Assembly (NCBI GenBank): GCA_038222915.1
Contig: JBBRHH010000210.1
Coordinates: forward strand, 1-9,554
DNA: 9,554 bases
Origin: JBBRHH01 sp038222915
GTDB lineage: Bacteria > Planctomycetota > Phycisphaerae > Tepidisphaerales > Tepidisphaeraceae
Direction: 5' to 3'
The position numbers and the translations under genes were made by a program. The first letter of the stretch is position 1; each line of letters begins with the position of its first letter. The notes under the pieces were generated by a model, which was given only the letters and a program-made list of their open reading frames with translations, was not told the DNA's origin and ran no database searches. Shown here in pieces: positions 1-7,170 of the stretch.

Positions 1-442
1 CGTCGGTCTGGATCATGTTGTCGATGGGGGTTCCGGCGACGCTCTTGAGCATTCTGCCCAGGGCCGAGAGGACGCCGGTGGTGAGGGTCTGGTCGGGGCC
101 GAACGGGTCGCCGATTGCGAAACTGCTCTGGCCGACTTGGAGGTCATTGCTTGTGCCGATGGCGATGGGTTTCAGGGCAGACTTTGGCGCGTGAATACGA
201 AGGATGGCGACGACTGAGGGACTGCCGGTGCGGTAGATGTCGATGGTGCTTTTTTCCTGGGTGGAGAGGTCGCCGCGGGCCAGGACCGGGCGCGGATCGA
301 CGTTGGGCCTCGCTGAATGTTCGGAGCTGTAATGAAAGATGAAATATCCGAGAAGGCCGCCGATGACGAGGAGGAGAAACGGTGGAAACCGGAGGGGACG
401 GGGTGGCGAACATGGCGGATATTCGGGCGGGTAGTTGCTCAT
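1..442 (-). CDS. HtrA/DegP-like S1C serine protease, N-terminal part, with catalytic His/Asp segment missing (partial, runs off left edge)
   Basis: The frame is open for 147 codons from ATG at 442 to the window edge. The N-terminus is proline-rich and cytoplasmic-looking. One membrane segment follows at about residues 22-36 (FLLLVIGGLLGYFIF), then a linker. From residue 66 the sequence is typical HtrA: a TIDIYRTGSPSVV-like strand, then ILRIHAPK, LKPIAIGTSNDLQVGQ, FAIGDPFG, TLTTGVLSALGR and PIDNMIQTD. In normal HtrA proteins the first strand is followed by some 60-70 residues carrying T-x-x-H-V (catalytic His) and the D-L-A-V-L-R-I segment (catalytic Asp). Here SPSVV (residues 74-78) joins directly to AILRI, so His and the DLAVL Asp are absent. 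The Ser motif (GNSGGP) would lie beyond position 1 and cannot be seen. The usual GNPFG reads GDPFG. I see no good Shine-Dalgarno sequence, and the start is chosen because it precedes the membrane anchor. The gene diverges from the GH39-like gene. It is either a pseudoprotease or a gene decaying after an in-frame deletion. Confidence 0.82.
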   Translation of the reverse strand, partial: MSNYPPEYPPCSPPRPLRFPPFLLLVIGGLLGYFIFHYSSEHSARPNVDPRPVLARGDLSTQEKSTIDIYRTGSPSVVAILRIHAPKSALKPIAIGTSNDLQVGQSSFAIGDPFGPDQTLTTGVLSALGRMLKSVAGTPIDNMIQTD

Positions 443-588
443 GATCGTTTTCAGTGCCTTGGCTGCATGAAGGCTATCGCTCTCCTTCAAACTTAGGAAC
501 GTGGAATCAAACTATCCAGCGTTTGTGTATGCTGTTGATCAAGGCCATCCGTTCGGCTGCCTGTGAATAGTGATGTGGAGAATCCTGC

Positions 589-2034
589 ATGAACCGCGCT
601 GTTTGTATCGTTTTGTGGGGACTGATTTTGCTGGAGGGGCAGATCGCCTCGCTGGCGGCCGAGCCGGTTGAAATACGGGTTTCCTGTGACAAGCCGGCAG
701 GAAAGATTCGGCCGTTGCATGGGGTGAATGGGGGGCCGCTTAATTATGGGGAGATTGTGGATCGTTCGGCGTATTGGCGCGAGCTGGCGAGTCCGTTTAC
801 GCGGCTGCACGATTGCGAATGGCCTGATCCGAGTATCGTGGATGTGCACGCGGTGTTTCCGTCTTTGAAGGCCGACCCGGCTTTGCCGGAGAGCTATCAG
901 TTTTTGAAGACGGATGATTATTTGAAATCGGTGGCGGATACGGGGGCGGTGATTGTCTATCGGCTGGGGGAAAGCATTGAGCATTCGAAGCGGAAGTATC
1001 GGGTTGCGCCGCCGGCGGACTATGAGAAGTGGACGGCCGGTTGTCTGGGGATTATCCGGCATGTGAATGAGGGATGGGCGAACGGGACGCACCGGAAGAT
1101 TCGCTACTGGGAAATATGGAATGAGCCGGAGAATCGGCCGGCGATGTGGACGGGGACGGATGAGGATTATTACCGGCTCTATTCGACTGCATCGAAGGGG
1201 ATCAAGGAGCAGTTTCCGGAGTTGATGGTGGGCGGGCCGGCCGTGGGCGCGATTGGGGAGGTTGTCGATGGGCAGTGGAAGCCGACGGAATTTCTCAAGG
1301 ATTTTCTGGCGCACTGCAAGGCGCAGTCTGCTCCGCTCGATTTCTTTTCGTGGCACACATACAGCGACGATCCGCATGTCTACGCGATCAAGGCGAAGGG
1401 GATTCGGGCGTGGCTGGATGCGGAGGGGTTTAAGAAAACCGAGATTCATTTGAACGAGTGGAACTATCTGCCGGGGAACGACTGGAGCGCGATCATGCCG
1501 GCGGGACAGGGGGCGGCGCGGGAGAAGTGGTTTGAGGAAATGGGAAGTGCGCGGGGGGCGGCGTTTTTGACGACCGTGTTGATCGATCTGCAGGACAGCC
1601 CGGTGGATGTGGCCAACTACTATTGCGGGGATACCAATCCGTTTGGATTGTTTAGCCGGCATGGGACGCCGAAGAAAAGTTATTTTGGGATGAAGGCTTT
1701 TGCGAAGATCTTGGAGACGCCGGAGCGCGTATTGGCTTCCGGAGACGAGGCCGGAACCTTTGCGCGAATTGCCGGAATGAACGCCGATAGAACAGGGGTA
1801 CAGATTTTGGTTAGCAATTATCGGGGCAAGAACGGACAGTTAAATCTGGTGGTGGACCATCTTCCCTGGGCTGGTCTGTCGCATGTGGAAGCCCATCTCC
1901 TCGATGAGAAGCGCGATCTAGAACGCGTAGAGCTGCCACACAAGGAGGGCACGCCTTTGCGGCTTCAGTGCGATTTACGGGCTGGCGGAGTATTGCTGGT
2001 TGAGATCCACAAACCGTCAGGGGAAGACAAATAG
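589..2034 (+). CDS. Secreted glycoside hydrolase, GH39-like (beta-xylosidase / alpha-L-iduronidase clan)
   Basis: The protein has 481 residues. It begins with a signal peptide (about residues 1-24, hydrophobic core CIVLWGLILL, likely cut after SLAA), so it should act in the periplasm or outside. A (beta/alpha)8 catalytic domain follows. The acid/base candidate is Glu179 in YWEIWNEPE, and the nucleophile candidate is Glu290 in IHLNEWNY. FFSWHTYSDDP lies between them, as in retaining clan A enzymes of family GH39. The last ~100 residues, from about 395, look like the small beta-sandwich that packs on such barrels. GGAG at 577-580 sits 8 bases before the ATG and supports this start. The family acts on xylosides, glycosaminoglycan uronides and related glycans, and the exact substrate cannot be read from sequence. 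It ends 3 bases from the convergent halogenase gene, leaving no room for a separate terminator. Family assignment is good, but other clan A families with the same NEP/NEW pattern are possible. Confidence 0.82.
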   Translation: MNRAVCIVLWGLILLEGQIASLAAEPVEIRVSCDKPAGKIRPLHGVNGGPLNYGEIVDRSAYWRELASPFTRLHDCEWPDPSIVDVHAVFPSLKADPALPESYQFLKTDDYLKSVADTGAVIVYRLGESIEHSKRKYRVAPPADYEKWTAGCLGIIRHVNEGWANGTHRKIRYWEIWNEPENRPAMWTGTDEDYYRLYSTASKGIKEQFPELMVGGPAVGAIGEVVDGQWKPTEFLKDFLAHCKAQSAPLDFFSWHTYSDDPHVYAIKAKGIRAWLDAEGFKKTEIHLNEWNYLPGNDWSAIMPAGQGAAREKWFEEMGSARGAAFLTTVLIDLQDSPVDVANYYCGDTNPFGLFSRHGTPKKSYFGMKAFAKILETPERVLASGDEAGTFARIAGMNADRTGVQILVSNYRGKNGQLNLVVDHLPWAGLSHVEAHLLDEKRDLERVELPHKEGTPLRLQCDLRAGGVLLVEIHKPSGEDK

Positions 2035-2037
2035 CGC

Positions 2038-3546
2038 TTATCGGATGGCTCGACCCACGTAGAAATTGGGCTGCCATTTCCACTGCGGTGAACGGATGCG
2101 ATCGAGCGCTTCACGCGCGGTTAACGCATTTGTCGAGCGTTTGCACATTTCCCGACGGTGATGCTGCCAGAACGACAATTCCTCGGTCGCCGGCGTGTGA
2201 GTCCTGCGATAGGGCACGCGTTGCCCCTGGAGCATTACCATGTAGCCGTCGAGGGCAAACGGATCCTTCCCATCCCCGAAGAACGTACTGTGCTTCGTTG
2301 AGGGGCCGTTTTCGCGGTAGTATTCGACGATTTCGGCGGCCTGAACCAGATCGGTTTTTTCGCGACACTCCCGCCAGAAGGGAGTATCCAACCGGTCGTT
2401 GAAACGATAATGAACGGCGAGGAAGCCGCGGATTGCATCCCAAGCGCTTGCCGCTCGCCGGTTGTAAATTGTTTTGGTCATGCTTTGGGGTTGCAAGTCA
2501 CATTCGGTGAGGCATTCCACCAGTCCATGTGCTTCATGGCAGATGACTGCCAGCGATGTTGCTTCCAGCGGTTCGACAAAACCGTCGGCGTTGCCGACTG
2601 CCACCACATTTTTCACCCAGGCATTTTGGTGTCGGCCCGTTCGAAATTTGACGATGCGGGTTGGTCCCACTTGCGGATTCTGTTGGCGAAATTCACGTTC
2701 GGCCTCGTCGTCGCTGATGAAGGCAGAGGAATAGACATAGCCCCGGTTGATGCGATTTTCATGATCGATGCGCCAGCACCATCCGCTGTTCATCGTTTCC
2801 GCAATCGTATACGGCTGAATTACTTCGTCTTTGCGATTCCACCCGCCGACGACGGCGCGATCACAAAACAGGCTCGACTCGAAGCTGATGAATGGCTCCT
2901 GCAGTGCCTTGCCCAGAAGAATGGATGCGAAACCGCTGGCATCGACGTACAGGTCGGCAGTGCAGGGCGGGCCGGAGCGCAGCTTCAATGATGAGATACC
3001 CGCCTGGTCCTGCTCAACCGCAACGATGGTGTCATCGATGATCTCAATCCCGACGCGGTTGGCGTATGTTTCGAGGTAAGTTACGAATTTGTCGTTTTCG
3101 AGATGGTAAGCGACGTCGCGACCAATCGCGGGATCGCCGTTGGCGTTGCGCATGAAGGCGCGATCTCTCGACATGAGCGCGGAGTTGAGGCAATCGTCGG
3201 TAAAATCTTCGTCGCAATAGTAGCCGACCGATTTTGGAAGATTGACGAACCTGAAATCGAAGTGGGCCGCGAAGGTGTAGTTGAAGTACGGCCTGCTGCC
3301 CCAGATAAACTTGATTCCAAGCTTCCAGATCGGTTGAACCTCACGGTGAAACTCGGCTGGATCGATGCCAAGTGTGCCATGTATGTGATCAGAGAGCAGC
3401 GGCGTTGTTCCTTCTCCAACGCCGATGATGCCTATTTCTTTAGAACGGATCACCCGCACATTGAGTTGGGGTATCTTGACCTTGAGGCTGATCGCGGCCA
3501 GAAAACCGGCGCTACCGCCGCCCACTACCAGGATATTCTTTATCAT
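2038..3546 (-). CDS. Flavin-dependent tryptophan halogenase family protein, second of a tandem pair
   Basis: The protein has 502 residues, starting at ATG 3546. It opens with the FAD-binding Rossmann motif GGGSAG (residues 9-14) and then GIIGVGEGTTP, the flavin-site segment of the PrnA/RebH-type family. Lys79 in KLGIKF matches the lysine that forms the halogenating species in PrnA. FVEPLEATS at about 323-331 holds Glu328, the counterpart of the PrnA active-site Glu. The W-x-W-x-I-P signature reads W-C-W-R-I-D (256-261), so the proline is Asp. Family enzymes need FADH2 from a partner reductase and halogenate indoles or other electron-rich rings, and no reductase is visible nearby. A longer frame extends upstream to 3672, but it would add 42 residues of antisense-like sequence before the Rossmann strand. 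The ATG at 3546 overlaps the stop of the upstream paralogue as ATGA and has a GGGGGAGG ribosome site just before it. By eye it is about three quarters identical to that paralogue in the segments compared. Confidence 0.85.
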   Translation of the reverse strand: MIKNILVVGGGSAGFLAAISLKVKIPQLNVRVIRSKEIGIIGVGEGTTPLLSDHIHGTLGIDPAEFHREVQPIWKLGIKFIWGSRPYFNYTFAAHFDFRFVNLPKSVGYYCDEDFTDDCLNSALMSRDRAFMRNANGDPAIGRDVAYHLENDKFVTYLETYANRVGIEIIDDTIVAVEQDQAGISSLKLRSGPPCTADLYVDASGFASILLGKALQEPFISFESSLFCDRAVVGGWNRKDEVIQPYTIAETMNSGWCWRIDHENRINRGYVYSSAFISDDEAEREFRQQNPQVGPTRIVKFRTGRHQNAWVKNVVAVGNADGFVEPLEATSLAVICHEAHGLVECLTECDLQPQSMTKTIYNRRAASAWDAIRGFLAVHYRFNDRLDTPFWRECREKTDLVQAAEIVEYYRENGPSTKHSTFFGDGKDPFALDGYMVMLQGQRVPYRRTHTPATEELSFWQHHRREMCKRSTNALTAREALDRIRSPQWKWQPNFYVGRAIR

Positions 3547-5048
3547 GCGCGGCCTCCCCCATAAAAGCCGGGCCGCCACTTCCAGTCCGGAGAGCGCACC
3601 CGATCGAGCGCTTCGCGCACCGTCACGCCATTCGCCGCGCGGCCAGCCACCTGACGCCGGTGGCCTTCCCACGATGTCAGTTCCGCGGGTGTCGGGGTGT
3701 GCGTGCGCCGGTATGGAACGCGCTGCCCTTGCAACAGAATCATGTATCCGTCCAGCGCGAATGGATCAAATGAGTCGCACAGTGACTCCTTGGGCATCGT
3801 CGATGGACCGTTTTCGCGGTAGTACTCGACAATTGAATCCGCATCGCCCAGTTCGGTCTTTTCGCGGCATTCCCGCCAGAACGGGGTGTCTACACGTTCG
3901 TTGAAACGATAGTGAATTGCCAGAAACTGCCGGATCGAATCCCATAGGCTCGCCGCTCGGTTATTGAAAGCGGTTCTGGTCATCTGCTGCGGCTGGAAAT
4001 CACAGTCCGTGAGCGACAATATCAGGCCTCGGGCCTGATGGCAGATGACCGAAAGCGATGTTGCTTCGAGTGGTTCGACAAAACCCTGTGCGTTGCCAAT
4101 CGCGACAACGTTCTTCACCCATGAGTTGACATAGCGGCCGGTCTGAAACCGGACAACGCGTGTCTGCGTGATGAGCGGGTTTTGTTTGCGGAATTCGGCT
4201 TCGGCCTCTTCGTCGCTGATGAATGCGGAGGAATAAACATATCCACGATTGATTCGATGCTCGTGATCGATCCGCCAACACCAGCCGCTGTTCATGGTTT
4301 CCGCAACGGTGTATGGTTGTATGGGCCCATCGTTGGAATCCCATCCGCCGACCACGGCGCGATCACAAAACAGGCTTGAATTGAAACTGATGAAGGGCTC
4401 CTGGAGCGTCTTGCCAAGCAGCAACGAATTGAATCCACTCGCGTCGACAAACAAATCGGCGGCGATGCTCTGGCCGGAGCGCAACTTCAATGAGGCGACA
4501 CCCACTTCGCCCTGTTCTACGGCCTTGATCGTATCGTCGATGATGTCGACATCGACGCGGGTGGCGTGCGTTTCGAGAAAACGGACAAACTTCTCGTTCT
4601 CCAGGTGATACGCAATATTCTTGCCAATTACCGGGTCGCCCCTTGTGTCGCGGACAAAAGCGCGATCGCGCGACATGAGTGCTGAGTTCTGACAGTCGTC
4701 GGAGAAGTCATCCTCGCAGTAATACCCGATGGCCTTGGGCAGGCCATCCACCTTGAAATCGAAGGGAAATGCGAATGTGTAGTTGAATTGTGGCCGCTTT
4801 CCCCAATGGAACTTGATGCCCAGCTTCCAGATCGGGTCCACGGCGCGGTAGAACTCGCCGGGGTCGATGCTCAGGGTGCCATGCAGGTGATCGACGAGAG
4901 TCGGTGTGCATCCTTCGCCGACGCCGATGATGCCGATCTCTTTCGAGCGGATCACCTGAATTTTTAACTGCGGGAACCAAGTTTTCAGGGTGATGGCGGC
5001 TAGGAAACCTGCGCTACCGCCACCAACGACAATGATTGTTTTGATCAT
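3543..5048 (-). CDS. Flavin-dependent tryptophan halogenase family protein, first of a tandem pair
   Basis: The protein has 501 residues. Its motif map matches the downstream paralogue: GGGSAG at 9-14, GIIGVGEGCTP, Lys79 in KLGIKF, VDASGF at about 201-206, W-C-W-R-I-D at 256-261 and FVEPLEATS at 323-331 with Glu328. Lys79 and Glu328 correspond to the PrnA catalytic Lys and Glu, so halogenase or related flavin chemistry is plausible. The Asp in place of the signature proline sets this pair apart from characterised tryptophan halogenases, so the annotated substrate should not be taken as tryptophan. The ATG at 5048 directly precedes the Rossmann strand. No strong Shine-Dalgarno sequence precedes it, in contrast to the downstream gene. 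The two genes arose by tandem duplication and are aligned without gaps until the C-terminal end. Divergence is spread along the whole length, so the duplication is not recent. The gene is first in the pair and follows the PQQ-like gene by 132 bases on the same strand. Confidence 0.85.
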   Translation of the reverse strand: MIKTIIVVGGGSAGFLAAITLKTWFPQLKIQVIRSKEIGIIGVGEGCTPTLVDHLHGTLSIDPGEFYRAVDPIWKLGIKFHWGKRPQFNYTFAFPFDFKVDGLPKAIGYYCEDDFSDDCQNSALMSRDRAFVRDTRGDPVIGKNIAYHLENEKFVRFLETHATRVDVDIIDDTIKAVEQGEVGVASLKLRSGQSIAADLFVDASGFNSLLLGKTLQEPFISFNSSLFCDRAVVGGWDSNDGPIQPYTVAETMNSGWCWRIDHEHRINRGYVYSSAFISDEEAEAEFRKQNPLITQTRVVRFQTGRYVNSWVKNVVAIGNAQGFVEPLEATSLSVICHQARGLILSLTDCDFQPQQMTRTAFNNRAASLWDSIRQFLAIHYRFNERVDTPFWRECREKTELGDADSIVEYYRENGPSTMPKESLCDSFDPFALDGYMILLQGQRVPYRRTHTPTPAELTSWEGHRRQVAGRAANGVTVREALDRVRSPDWKWRPGFYGGGRA

Positions 5049-5077
5049 GTGCAGCCATAATTTGCGAGGCCCAGGAG

Positions 5078-5094
5078 CCTAAGATGTGCTTAGG
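5078..5094. promoter_or_regulatory. Perfect inverted repeat at the predicted halogenase transcript start (possible operator)
   Basis: CCTAAG and CTTAGG form a perfect 6-bp inverted repeat around a 5-base centre (ATGTG). It sits directly downstream of the candidate -10 box, where a repressor dimer could block initiation. A second, weaker dyad (AGGC/GCCT, 5067-5080) touches it. It could instead form a hairpin at the 5' end of the mRNA. No regulator gene is adjacent. Confidence 0.3.
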
Positions 5095-5096
5095 AC

Positions 5097-5124
5097 ACTT
5101 TACCACATAATACCGACGTCGCAA
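5097..5124 (-). promoter_or_regulatory. Candidate sigma70-type promoter of the halogenase pair
   Basis: On the minus strand, TTGCGA (5124-5119) is followed after 16 bases by TAAAGT (5102-5097), with TGG directly before it as an extended -10. Each hexamer matches consensus at 4 of 6 positions, so the site is moderate. It lies in the only gap before the halogenase pair and would start transcription near 5090, leaving a short leader. The prediction is by eye only. Confidence 0.35.
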
Positions 5125-5180
5125 TCCGCAACGCAGGTGCGCAAGTCCTCGCAATATGGATTTCTGACCTCTCTTCGAGA

Positions 5181-6467
5181 CTATTTGGTTCCGACACAGA
5201 AGATGCTGATCTGACCTACGAAGAAGATCTTGCCCTGCGCCATGGCGGGTGAGGGGTGGCTGGGGTCGGCCAGGTCGTTGGTGGCTAGCACTTTGAACTC
5301 CGGGCCGCTCTGGATAACGTAACTTTTGCCGGAGCTGGCGCAGTAAATGCGGCCTTGGGCGTCGGCGATGGGGCTGGCCCAGGTGGTGGTGAGGCCTTCG
5401 AGGCGCTGGGAATAGACTTGTTTGCCGGTTTCGATGTCAAAGCATTTGAGGACGCCGGGCTCGTGGAGTTTGTAGAGGTATTTGTCGACGATGATGGGGG
5501 AGGCGATGCCGCCGGCGATGTTGGGGATGGTCCACTTGATATTGGTTTTGGAGATGTCGCCGACGCCGGCGGGATCGACGGCGGTGCCGGGCCCACCACG
5601 GCCGCTGTCGAAGTACAGGAGCCCGGCGGCGTAGGCCGGGGAGGAAGATTCGGTGTTGCCTTTGCAGGTCCAGAGGGGATGGCCGTCGTTGGGGTCGAGG
5701 CTTTGCATGGCTTTGTCGGCGACGCCGAGGCCGCCGCCCATGACGAGGAGTTGGGGGGTGCCTTTGACGTCGATGAGGGTGGGCGAGCCGTGGCCGAAGG
5801 TGATGTCGGGGAGTTTTTGCTGCCACTTGATGTCGCCGTTGGATTTGTCGTAGGCGATGACGCAGGAGTCGGTCTTTTTGGTCATGGCGCAGAGCATGAG
5901 GACGGTGTCTTTGTAGAGGAGCGGACTGCTGCCGATGGTGACGTCGAAGGTAAAGGGGACGATGTCTTTGCGCCAGGAAATTTTGCCTTCGAAGTCGATC
6001 GCAGCGATGACGGAGGAGGCGAAGACGCAATAGATGAGTTTGCCGTCGGTGGTGGGCGTGCAGGCGGCATAACCGCCGCCCGGGCCGCTGCGGAAGTCGT
6101 TACGTGTCCAGGGGCCGGGCGGGACGAGGGTGTCCCAGAGGAGCTTGCCGTCGGCGACGGCGTAGCAGAGGACGTGCTGCTCGGGAATGATGTGCTCGCG
6201 GGCGGCCTTGGGTTCCCAGTAGGCAGTGCAGACGATGACCTTGTCGCCCCAGACGATGGGGCTGGCGTGGCCCTGGCCTTTGAGGGGGGATTTCCAGAGG
6301 ATGTTTTTGTTTTCCTTGGCGTCCCAGGTGAGGGGGAGATTTTTTTCGTCGGAGTAGCTTAGGCCGGTGGGGCCGCGGAAACAGGGCCAGTTGTCGCCGG
6401 CGTTGGTTTGGCGCGGGGCGAGGAGGAGGGAGGCGGCGAGGGCGATGAGTGCGACTTGGTTTTTCAT
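5181..6467 (-). CDS. Exported PQQ-like beta-propeller repeat protein
   Basis: The protein has 428 residues from ATG 6467. A clear signal peptide (MKNQVALIALAASLLLAP..., probable cut after TNA at 23) sends it out of the cytoplasm. The mature protein starts GDNWPCFRGPTG (residues 24-35), the hallmark opening of the large planctomycetal family of PQQ_2/BamB-like propellers. Repeats then run with strand pairs such as GDKVIVCTAYW, DGKLLWDTLVPP, DGKLIYCVFASS, EGKISWRKDI, NGDIKWQQKLP, DGHPLWTC and DAQGRIYCASSGKSYVI, ending in GKIFFVGQISIFCVGTK. I see no adjacent-cysteine ring or heme-binding CxxCH, so PQQ-dependent dehydrogenase activity is not supported. A scaffold or binding role is more likely. 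GGAGA at 6479-6475 lies 7 bases before the ATG and fixes the start. A longer frame up to 6656 would place unrelated sequence before the signal peptide and is rejected. Confidence 0.85.
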   Translation of the reverse strand: MKNQVALIALAASLLLAPRQTNAGDNWPCFRGPTGLSYSDEKNLPLTWDAKENKNILWKSPLKGQGHASPIVWGDKVIVCTAYWEPKAAREHIIPEQHVLCYAVADGKLLWDTLVPPGPWTRNDFRSGPGGGYAACTPTTDGKLIYCVFASSVIAAIDFEGKISWRKDIVPFTFDVTIGSSPLLYKDTVLMLCAMTKKTDSCVIAYDKSNGDIKWQQKLPDITFGHGSPTLIDVKGTPQLLVMGGGLGVADKAMQSLDPNDGHPLWTCKGNTESSSPAYAAGLLYFDSGRGGPGTAVDPAGVGDISKTNIKWTIPNIAGGIASPIIVDKYLYKLHEPGVLKCFDIETGKQVYSQRLEGLTTTWASPIADAQGRIYCASSGKSYVIQSGPEFKVLATNDLADPSHPSPAMAQGKIFFVGQISIFCVGTK

Positions 6468-6813
6468 GGGTGGGTCTCCGTGGTTAGGTACTCTTGGTTT
6501 GTCGGATTGTTTCGGGGTGGGTAGGCGGTAGGCCTGGCGGGAATGACCAAGGCCCAATCGCCAACAAAGTCCCAAGAGCCGGGGTCCAAAGGGTGGAGGC
6601 GATTTTTGGGTTTGTGCCCTGTTTTCTTGAGTGATGCTCCGCATTCCGAATCCCACGGCCGCTCAGGTCGGAGCTGGAGCGCCCGGTCGTTTTTGGTGCG
6701 TGAACATTTGCGCAATTGGGTTGCGCGGTCGGTTTGGGCGGCTCTACTTTTCGTAAGTGTTTTTAAAATAATTGGTTGTGTTTTTCTGGAGCGTGTCGCT
6801 TTGGCGTGCAAAG

Positions 6814-6912
6814 CGACCACTAACCGACCACCAATCGACCTGTAACCGACCACCAATCGACCACTAACCGACCTGTAACCGACTATCAAACGACCACTAA
6901 CCGACCACCAAC
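6814..6912. repeat. Nine tandem copies of an 11-bp repeat (consensus CGACCACYAAY)
   Basis: Nine contiguous 11-bp units start at 6814, 6825, 6836, 6847, 6858, 6869, 6880, 6891 and 6902. A truncated tenth (CGACGTGG) follows at 6913. The main versions are CGACCACTAAC, CGACCACCAAT and CGACCTGTAAC. The CGACC start and the A-A near the end are almost invariant, while positions 6-8 alternate. A period of 11 bp is close to one helical turn, so any protein bound to each unit would sit on the same DNA face. It could equally be a slippage-expanded minisatellite. It has no spacers and is not a CRISPR. Confidence 0.9.
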
Positions 6913-7081
6913 CGACGTGGGGGGAAACGGCAGACAATGAGACGTGGGCGATTGGTTCGACCGTCTCCGGGCTGGCGGAGGGCGAGAGAGGATGGGAAGG
7001 TTTTCCACTGGTGAGTAGTGGGTTTTTGAAAGCTTTGGCTGGATTTTCCCTCGGCATGCGGGACCCCTGTTCTGAGGTTTT

Positions 7082-7127
7082 GCCGGCGACTCTTTTGCCG
7101 GCGGCAGATGACCCTGTTACCGGTCAT
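7082..7127 (-). other. Two consecutive hairpins at the 5' end of the transcript from the 7141-7170 promoter
   Basis: Read on the minus strand, ATGACC (7127-7122) and GGTCAT (7113-7108) pair around an 8-base loop. GCCGGC (7102-7097) and GCCGGC (7087-7082) then pair around a 9-base loop. They begin about 8 bases after the predicted start. They could belong to a structured leader or small RNA. I do not recognise a known riboswitch class, and compensatory change cannot be tested here. Confidence 0.35.
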
Positions 7128-7140
7128 TTCCGCTGGTGGG

Positions 7141-7170
7141 ATTATACGACGCTTGTTAGGTATTTGTCAA
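7141..7170 (-). promoter_or_regulatory. Near-consensus sigma70 promoter with upstream A-tracts, firing leftward
   Basis: On the minus strand, TTGACA (7170-7165) and TATAAT (7146-7141) both match consensus perfectly, with an 18-bp spacer. Directly upstream on the same strand lie A9 (7192-7184) and A6 (7181-7176), resembling an UP element. The start would be near 7134. The first supported gene downstream is the PQQ-like gene, about 670 bases away, so the transcript has either a long leader or a separate RNA product. Confidence 0.7.

Noticed and set aside
144..413. Minus-strand open frame of 89 codons near the left edge
   Set aside because: It is an alternative frame within the HtrA-like gene, whose frame gives recognisable family blocks.
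493..1662. Long minus-strand open frame (389 codons) antisense to the GH39-like gene
   Set aside because: Arg/Pro-rich shadow of a high-GC gene. The plus-strand frame has a signal peptide and catalytic motifs.
3547..3672. N-terminal extension of the second halogenase to ATG 3672
   Set aside because: The extra 42 residues are out-of-frame translation of the upstream paralogue's end. ATG 3546 has a good ribosome site and begins at the Rossmann strand.
5049..5180. Intrinsic terminator after the PQQ-like gene
   Set aside because: Only a short TCTC/GAGA stem near the gene end is seen, with no following T-run on the minus strand.
5355..6362. Long plus-strand open frame (335 codons) rich in Gly, Asp and Val opposite the PQQ-like gene
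   Set aside because: Composition is that of an antisense frame of a GC-rich gene. The minus strand has clear propeller repeats, a signal peptide and a ribosome site.
6814..6920. Possible CRISPR array
   Set aside because: Units are 11 bp, contiguous and without unique spacers. No cas genes are visible.
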